In this document: positions 57,498 to 64,000 of the stretch, one piece after another
Layout: every line of letters begins with the position of its first letter
Position numbering within the stretch: position 1 is the stretch's first letter
Assembly: GCA_950106755.1 (NCBI GenBank)
Contig: OX467083.1
Coordinates: forward strand, 46,328,555-46,392,554
Direction of reading: 5' to 3'
Length of the DNA: 64,000 nt
From: Climacium dendroides
Lineage: Eukaryota; Streptophyta; Bryopsida; Hypnales; Climaciaceae
Made by a program: the position numbers and the translations under genes
Notes under the pieces: generated by a model
The model's database searches: none
Told to the model about the DNA's origin: nothing
What the model saw: only the letters and a program-made list of their open reading frames with translations

Positions 57498-57546
57498 GAA
57501 TTCAAACGGTGATAGGCATGATCATGTTGGGGATGATGAATTCAAA
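57483..57546. repeat. 24-bp direct repeat at the retroelement breakpoint
   Basis: CATGCTGGGGACCATGAATT (57483) and CATGTTGGGGATGATGAATT (57523) recur 40 bases apart, extended by TCAAA in both. This is where gypsy coding ends and the AT-rich plus-strand segment begins. Confidence 0.8.
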
Positions 57547-57549
57547 GAA

Positions 57550-59152
57550 AAATTATTCAATTGGAAAATAAAAGAAGATTATTTATTAAAAAAAATACAC
57601 TCTCAAATAAAAATGATAAATCTGGTAAAATGTTAGCTAAAACTAAAGAAGAAAATAAAAAATTTAAACTATAAAGAGAATTTCTAAAGCTTCAAATTAA
57701 TGAATTTGAACAACTTCATGAAAATACTAAATTGCAAGTTAAAGATGTAATGAATACATTAACCTTGGAGAAAGCTTCCAATCAAAAACAATTGGATGCA
57801 TTATCTTTGCAAATTATAATGTTGAATAAAAAAGTTATCGATGTTTCAAATGAAAAGAATCAATTAATTATAGAAAATAACATTTTCAAAGAGGACAATG
57901 TTTTGCAAAGAGTGTTAGTTCAAAAATATAATCAATTGGAAGATGGAAGAAGAAAACAAAATAAAAATATTATAAATCGATTTTCTCATGATGAAGAAAG
58001 TTCTAATATGAATAAAATAGTAAATAATAATATAACCTATGCCAATGCTTTTAAAAATCAATTGAAAAATGATACTGAATTTCAAAAATCTAAATTAGAG
58101 AATTTTGTATCAATGGATATGTTGGTGGCTATTCAAATTGTATTATTTGTATATTATATAAAAACTCAAAATTCAAAACAGAATAATATCAATTCAATGG
58201 AATTAAAAATGAATATTCAAGTGAAGTGAATTGTGTAAAAAAAACAAAGAGCAAACAATATTTTGATATAATTGATCTTCAAAAGATGAAGATTATCATT
58301 GGAACAATTAGCCAAAAATTAAGCAATTATAGATAAATAAATGCGTCTTTCTTCTCTACCTTTGCCTTGGTAATTATTTTTCACATATTTTGAGTTATTG
58401 GTATTCTAATTGGATTAACAAGATTAATACATCTAAAAATGTTCAATAAATTAAAATTTTATGTACACCTATAAATTTGGATAGAATGATGGTTGAGACC
58501 ATGAAAATAATATACAAAGAAGCAAATGTAAATGTTAAAGGCGAAAATACAAATCAATTATGTATTCCAAATAATGTTTTTGGATCTTACTCTAATGAAG
58601 AAAAATATGATATTGCATTAAGTTTGAAAAATATAAAGAACATTGATGGATGCTATTCAACAAATCAAAATTATAAAAATGATAGTTATGAATATTTAGT
58701 TTTAAAGTATTATCTAGTTTATTGCAATAGCAAATTCATCAAAATAAAATCTAAACAAAAATACCATTATCTCCTAATATGAATAAAATTTAATTATATT
58801 GTTTGATTATAGTGAGTTGGTTAAAAATTCTGTATTTTAAGTTTCAAAATAATCATATATGTTTGGGATCTTGGAATACAAGGTCGTTGTTTTATTTAAT
58901 TGTATTATTTCATAAAAGTATTATTTATTCAAAATTATTATTAAAAAAATATATATCAAAGATTCAAAGGCTATTTTAATATCATTAAACTTTCCTAGTT
59001 CTCTTAGTGATATTTGGAATATTTATGAATTGGAGTTTAGTTCCAATGTGTTACATTATTTTCGTTCAAATTATATTCAAAATTTAAAGGATGATTTATT
59101 ACATAATTCAATTTTGACAAAACAAAGACCATATAATCATGTTAACAATTGA
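57550..59152 (+). pseudogene. AT-rich coding relic of unknown origin between gag and pol
   Basis: Three protein-like pieces lie on the plus strand, opposite to the flanking retroelement. Piece 1 (57550-58229): Lys/Glu/Asn/Gln-rich with heptad-like, coiled-coil character (EFEQLHENTKLQVKDVMN, QKQLDALSLQIIMLNKKV), one frameshift, one TAA near 57672, and a hydrophobic stretch near the end (MLVAIQIVLFVYYI). Piece 2 (58477-58782): VETMKIIYKEANVNVKGEN, then YDIALSLKNIKNIDG. Piece 3 (about 58936-59152): ILISLNFPSSLSDIWNIYEL, then NYIQNLKDDLLHNS. No ATG begins pieces 1 or 2 at the frame edge; the first ATGs are at 57750 and 58486. Codon use is extremely A/T-ending. I do not recognise any family; a captured element or an old viral insertion are both possible. 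Confidence 0.4.
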
Positions 59153-59699
59153 TCAATTAAATTTATTCAAATATTAAAATTAAAAACATTTATTTAAATT
59201 TCTATTTTCTATTAAAAAAAACTTAATATTGAAGTGGGATCAAATTCAATTCAAGTATGGCTATTAAGATTCATTGTCATTTAGCAAGGAAGAAGACAAC
59301 ATGTTGCTTCAAAAGAAGGAGGAGGCTGCAAAACAATTGGCACCAATGATAAGGTTAACAAAGTGAGGAACAAAGTGAAATGTTTGCAGGGACGCAAACA
59401 ACTGAGAGTGGGGCTATGTAGATAAACTAGTTGGATTTTTTTTTTAAATTTTGTGTGGATATTTTTGTATTTATTGAGAGTGATTGGTATGCTTTTTATA
59501 ATATTTGTGTTCCAATTTGTTGTTTTTGTATATATTTTTACCAAGTTGGAGTGATTTTTTTGAGTAAAATTTTGAAATTGTTAAATTCAATTAGGAGTGG
59601 TTGGGTTGCAATTCAGTCCAAGTAGGTGTTTATTTGGTTAGGTAATTAGTAAGTCAAGTAGGTTGGTTGTAAGGGCCAATAGTTTAGCCAAGTAGGAGT
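59153..59699. other. Non-coding stretch between the unknown relic and gag
   Basis: Mixed composition, no convincing frame on either strand. A TA/TG-rich plus-strand run near 59430-59640 gives low-complexity peptides only. Confidence 0.3.
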
Positions 59700-60595
59700 T
59701 CAATGAGTCTTGTGATTGGGATGTTCCTGTTCTCGATCTCGATTTTCAACCTTCCTTACGTTCTCTATCCTCCTCATGTTGTTCCACTGAGGTTGAATTT
59801 GATTGACTGTTGGTTTTCCCTCTTGGTATCGTCGATTGTAAGTACATTCATTGGTGCGATGTGTATTTGTATTGCAAATTGTACAATACTTTGTTTGACA
59901 TTCTGTGGGTAGATGTCCCTCATTGTGGTAAATTTTGCAAATTACTCCATTACAAATTTTTTGCTGGTTTGTTGATAGTTGAGCTATCTCTTCTTGTAGC
60001 TCCTTCAAAATATCTTTTTCCTTGAACTTTTTGGTTTTCTTCTTTCTCCTTATCCTCTCATTTTCTGAATTACTACTTGATTCCAGTACTTCTTTCCCTT
60101 TCTTATAGAACCCTAATTCTAATTTTCTTGCAAATGCCAACATGCTCTCTAAAGTATCTATAGGTAATATAAGGATGTACTTTTCATATTCTTTCATAAA
60201 CCATTCAAGAACCAAGTTTTCTTGAATTGATCGGGTGGTGGTGGGTTGAGCTTACTTGAGGACAATATCACTCTCTCAAAGAATTCTTCTACATCCTCAT
60301 ATTTCTTTTGCTTAAGATGTGACAAACTATCAATAACTTCCTCGTCCGTTTTCTTTTCACGGAATTGGTGAATGAAAGTGGTCTTTAATTCCTCCCATGT
60401 CTCGAAGTGACCTGCTGGGAATTGGGCATACCATTCCAGGGCTTTCTTCTTCAGACATACTGGAAAAAGATCTAATCGCGCATCTTCATCTTGATTTGCA
60501 TAACAAATATGGTTGAATTCTTTAATAAAAATGTCTGGATCCCCTTTACCCTTGAATTTGGGTAATTGTGTCTTAATTCTTCTAGCCATTGCCAT
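59700..60595 (-). pseudogene. Ty3/gypsy Gag with zinc knuckles, one frameshift
   Basis: Gag forms the virus-like particle. 60595-60194 matches the retrotransposon gag core: RRIKTQLPKFKGKGDPDIFI, KEFNHICYANQDEDARLDLF and KKKALEWYAQFPAGHFETWE, then FIHQFREKKTDEEVIDSLSH. A frameshift near 60205 leads to 60215-59700 with a Lys/Glu-rich linker and two knuckles: a variant C-x2-Y-x4-H-x4-C (CKIYHNEGHLPTEC), in which the second Cys is Tyr, and a standard CCHC knuckle (CTICNTNTHRTNEC). The ATG at 60593-60595 is a plausible start, and a second ATG lies two codons downstream. The Gag ends before any protease. Confidence 0.85.
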
Positions 60596-60615
60596 CCCTA
60601 ATAAGCCTCTTGGTT

Positions 60616-60668
60616 GAATGCAGATTAATCTGATTTAAATATTATACATATTTTATTAATCTGCATTC
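60616..60668. repeat. Perfect 14-bp inverted repeat upstream of gag
   Basis: GAATGCAGATTAAT (60616-60629) and ATTAATCTGCATTC (60655-60668) around an AT-only loop, just upstream of the gag start. Confidence 0.8.
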
Positions 60669-60876
60669 TATCATATGAGAAATTGATGAAAGTAACATAG
60701 TTAATGCATAGCAAAGCAAATGCCAATTGCTATTACCTCTAAAAGAACTAAGATTCATGAACAAGGTACCATAAGGTTGTTCTATACCTTAAAGAAATAT
60801 TTTATATTTATCAAAAATAATTTTCTACATTTAAACAATCCTTAATTGAATGCTGTATATACCATTTGGAGGGGTA
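60669..60876. other. AT-rich spacer, possible retroelement leader
   Basis: Upstream of gag; an LTR edge or primer-binding site was looked for and not found. Confidence 0.25.
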
Positions 60877-61286
60877 TGGTAGAACCACCCATTCCCAACT
60901 AAGGATCCATATCCAACCTGTAGATACATCTATTTCTAGCCAAAGCAAGAACAAATTTTCAACCAAAACTTGGAATGTTTTTCTTTTTCTTTTTCAAGGT
61001 TGGGACTAATAAGATCACGACACATGTCCCAAAGTAGTGAGTAAGAAAGTAGAAAGTAGTGAGTGGGAAAGTAGTTCTTGAATAATTGAAATTGGAAGAG
61101 TCTCTACATTGGGTATGAGTGTACCCCAACTTTTGGCTTCCAAAATTCATAGTAATTTTAATTCAAGGCATAAAATCACCAAAAAGAAATTCCAATCCCT
61201 GTGATTACTATCTTCCTACATGGTAGAAAATTTACGTTGCCTTATACTGCTCCAAGAACATGTGTGGAACATGGCTGGTTCTACCA
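60877..61286. mobile_element. MITE, TA-flanked, TGGTAGAACCACCCAT family (410 bp)
   Basis: Left end TGGTAGAACCACCCATTCCC, right end ATGGCTGGTTCTACCA, TA at 60875-60876 and 61287-61288. The interior matches 27690-27900 in inverted orientation. Confidence 0.8.
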
Positions 61287-61288
61287 TA

Positions 61289-64000
61289 GTACTATTTTTG
61301 GCCCCCCAAAGAAATTTGAATTCTAAAATATTGTACACTTCAAATACAAAAATGTTGTATACTTCTCTGTACAATTTGACCCTCTGAAAGTCCAGATCAG
61401 TGTGAGAAGGACACTGTTCTCCATAGACACCCCACCGCAATAAGATAAGCTAAGTTAGTCACAGTTTCACGTTTTTGTTCCAGCACCCAGATCAAGTCAT
61501 AAGGTAGTGGGCTCATGAAGCGACCCTTTACGAGCTGGTCGGAGTTTTTGAGGGATTAGAGATCTAGAATTTTTTTTTTCTTATTTTTCAGTTGCAAAGA
61601 AGATATGGCGGAATCAAATGCAAGTGGTTTCATAATTTTCGAAGCAGTTGTGATTTAGTTATGAATTTAGGAAGTAAACTGGCGTAGGTCCCTATTGCTG
61701 CTTATAGGCTTGCCATGAAGCAGACTCACGCAATTTGTAAAAAGATCTGACGAATCTGAAGAAGAAGCAAGGCGGCATGTAGAAATTAATACTAATGGTT
61801 TCAAAATGCAACATAGAAGAAACTGAAATGGACCCTATGCAATGGATGAAGGTAATATGTGTGGTTACAGTGTCAGATAGTCAAGGAACCATTATTGTGG
61901 CCACAGAGAGTTTTAAATAAGACAGCTATGAAACATTAATTGACAGCACTGAATGTGTAAGAACCTTGATGTGGCTGTAGAAGCAATCCAATTCAAAAAG
62001 TGACGTGTGGCGGGAAGCGCTAGTTTTGAAAGCGGATTCCTGTGGATGGATGTTCAGTGTTCGTTCGTCCATGGCCGTTCGTCCATGGCCGTTGGACTGG
62101 TCTCCCAGATTAATAAAGGCCGTTCTCTCTGCCTCCCTAGAAACCTTCGCCAATCTCTTGCTGCGGCCTTGTTGCTTTAGACCTCAACATGTAAAAATCA
62201 TTTTGAAGTTCTAGATCTTGCTGAAAAAAAGTTGTTCAATGTTGACCACTATCAAAGTTGCACTTGATCAATAGCTCTGCATTGAAGTTGTATTAGTAGC
62301 TTATGAACATCGAAGTCAACATCGAAGTTGCGTGAATATAGTTGATCGTTACAGGATCGGAAGGTACGTCTCGTGCATGAAATGTCCGTCTTGAATTGCA
62401 TTGATATTGTATGAAAGGTCTGTGTCGTTGTTACATCGTAGCAAGAACACAAGCTCAGTCTTGTTCATTGTCGTTGTTGTTCAGTCTCGTTGTTTGATGT
62501 GGTGTTGTTGCAGGGCTAGAAGCTCGGTCTCTTGGTGTTGAAGTTCAATGGCAATGTCCAACTAGTAGCTCGGTCTCCTGAAGTCGAGGTTCAGTGGCAG
62601 TATAGGACTATAAGCTCGGTCTGTTGGTATTGAACCTCAGTGGTAGTGTAGGATTAGAAAATTTGCCATCGTTGCAGGATGAGAAGCTTGAGTCCCGTTT
62701 TTTCAACGAACATACAGTATCGTACTACTGTATTCAATAATGCTTGCTCATTTATCCTAAGTTGGCATTGTGCAGGACACATGCTACTTTCATGACCTCC
62801 AGTATTGATTTGGTTGCGCATGTGGTCATTTGTTATTTGGAAAGAGATTTTCCAACAACTGTTGTTGTGTCAATGGATTGGTATAATGGTGTGGAAGGCT
62901 ATAGTTACCGTGCTGCAGTCGTTAGATGAGGATGAAGACAGTCCGAGCATGAGTTTTCTATTCTGTCTGTGCCCTGGAAAGGGATAAAGAGTTCGTGTTG
63001 TTGATCGTATGTTGGAAGGGGGTGTATGTGTAGTACCGTTGAGCAATGAAATCTGTGAGTCCATATTGTCATGTGCTCCTGCTTAGCGTTTAACATTTTC
63101 TAGAGTGAGTTTCATGTGGATGTAGTTGAGGTGGGGGCGAGACGTTGGCAGTTTTAGAGCTTTGGAGCAGGCATTTGTTCCCGCCGGTTTTCCTGGAGCA
63201 AGAGAGCCTGGCGTCTGAGTCTTGGAGATAAACAAAGTTGTTATTCCAATCTGGTCTGTTGTAAGCATCGAGCCCTTCTCTACAAGCAGTCTACGTGTAT
63301 GGAGACGTTCAATCATAGAAATTCTGTTTCATGTATATTAAGTTCTGATGGGTGCATGTACAGAAGCAGAGGCACTGTGAGGCGAGGTTCAACTCCTGGA
63401 TCTCGGCAGCCGATCTGTGAAGCTTGGACAACGAGTGCACCTTCTCCGCCTGAGAACATGGCTATTGGCAGGGTACGGGCTTTTCACCGATCTCACATGC
63501 ACGAGTCCTAGACGCCGTTGACATACTAGTTATTTTAATCCCAAGTCCTGCAAACGAACTCTAAAACATGAGCACTAAAAGATTATGAATCAAATCAATG
63601 GTGAATATTGAAAAGGTGAAATAGCGTACGTACAGAAATTGCAATAACACGGTTGAACAGACATTACTGGTATTGACAAAGTTGTCAGTGCTTCAAACTC
63701 ACATAATACAACTAATTCAAATTATTTTTTCTGTAAAGTCATTCCACACGACTCACAAAGGGTGACTATAGATTGGAAGTCTTTCTAAAAACGGCAATAA
63801 CCGAGCACATGCCAAGATTGAAAGGAGAGGTTAAAAAATGGGTACAACTTATGCTACGTAGATGGCTTGGGTTGCAACTTGTTTCTGTTTAGTATGGTGG
63901 TCTATGTGCTTGCCATGTTCTAATAGTTGTTGTGCAATGCGTGTGGTTCCTGGTGTGTTATTAGGGAAATGTGTCTTTGAAGGCTCCACATGAAGCCACG
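61289..64000. other. Moderate-GC intergenic stretch
   Basis: Composition resembles the ABCG flank, but frames here (the longest about 77 codons, 63083-63316 minus; also 63299-63511 plus) have no recognisable domains or splice pattern. It could contain exons of a gene extending beyond the window or a non-coding RNA; I cannot support either. Confidence 0.35.
62517..62655. repeat. Minisatellite, 3 x 46 bp
   Basis: AAGCTCGGTCTCTTGGTGTT-like units with AGCTCGGTCT at 62521, 62567 and 62613, about 75 percent alike. Confidence 0.85.

Larger units (their letters stand above)
53719..60595 (-). mobile_element. Broken Ty3/gypsy retrotransposon region
   Basis: Minus-strand order gag (60595-59700), foreign AT-rich segment (about 59152-57550), RT/RNase H (57497-56320), integrase (56122-54662), an additional GPY/F-like module (54729-54400) and a terminal ORF (54120-53719). 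RT before integrase is the Ty3/gypsy order. The protease and the N-terminal RT are missing. No LTR pair, primer-binding site or target duplication was found, so gag and pol may belong to different copies. Confidence 0.8.

Noticed and set aside
60600..61290. Search for a gypsy LTR and tRNA primer-binding site upstream of gag
   Set aside because: No TG...CA-bounded repeat matched the other side, and no TGGTATCAGAGC-type sequence was found.
63299..63511. A 70-codon plus-strand frame with ordinary amino-acid composition
   Set aside because: Too short, no homolog recognised, no splice sites or partner exons that I could justify.

Overview
The window looks like nuclear DNA of a land plant with a repeat-rich, probably large genome. 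The evidence is a plant-type 40S ribosomal protein S23 gene with three introns and telo-box/site II motifs, a single-exon half-size ABCG transporter, and plant-type CACTA, PIF/Harbinger, hAT and Ty3/gypsy elements. I cannot name the species. The low density of genes (two in 64 kb) and the heavy nesting of elements would suit a fern, lycophyte or other large-genome plant, but that is inference.

Layout. 1-6500 is a moderate-GC gene island holding the intact ABCG transporter (minus strand, 1534-3579). 6500-30000 is AT-rich and has no gene. It is built from foldback elements, many short non-autonomous DNA transposons (MITEs) flanked by TA, one hAT MITE with an 8-bp target duplication, a 104-bp TAA-flanked MITE and a 2.15-kb non-autonomous CACTA element. 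30357-31914 is the RPS23 gene (minus strand, four exons, 142 aa), the only other intact gene. 32100-37870 is extremely AT-rich and empty. 37876-39517 is a 1.64-kb CACTA element with a large internal foldback. About 39520-49400 has a higher GC and holds a decayed PIF/Harbinger element: a transposase relic on the plus strand (40418-41607) and a Myb/SANT-like partner ORF on the minus strand (about 46230-47530), split by a 2.3-kb CACTA element (43374-45665). 49935-60600 is a minus-strand retroelement landscape: a proline/threonine/alanine-rich unknown coding relic, a third CACTA copy truncated at one end, a broken Ty3/gypsy pol with two GPY/F-like modules, an AT-rich plus-strand coding relic of unknown origin, and a separated gag. 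61290-64000 is moderate-GC sequence without a recognisable gene.

The two intact genes have unrelated jobs: membrane export, and translation accuracy in the ribosome. The rest is transposon biology. The most unusual material is the 2.2-kb CACTA family, present three times. Each copy carries a subterminal tandem array of a 38-bp unit with a TGAGTCAT-containing palindrome, a long purine/pyrimidine-asymmetric tract, and a set of palindromes built on the telo-box AAACCCTA. Second is the AT-rich coding relic between gag and pol at about 57550-59152.
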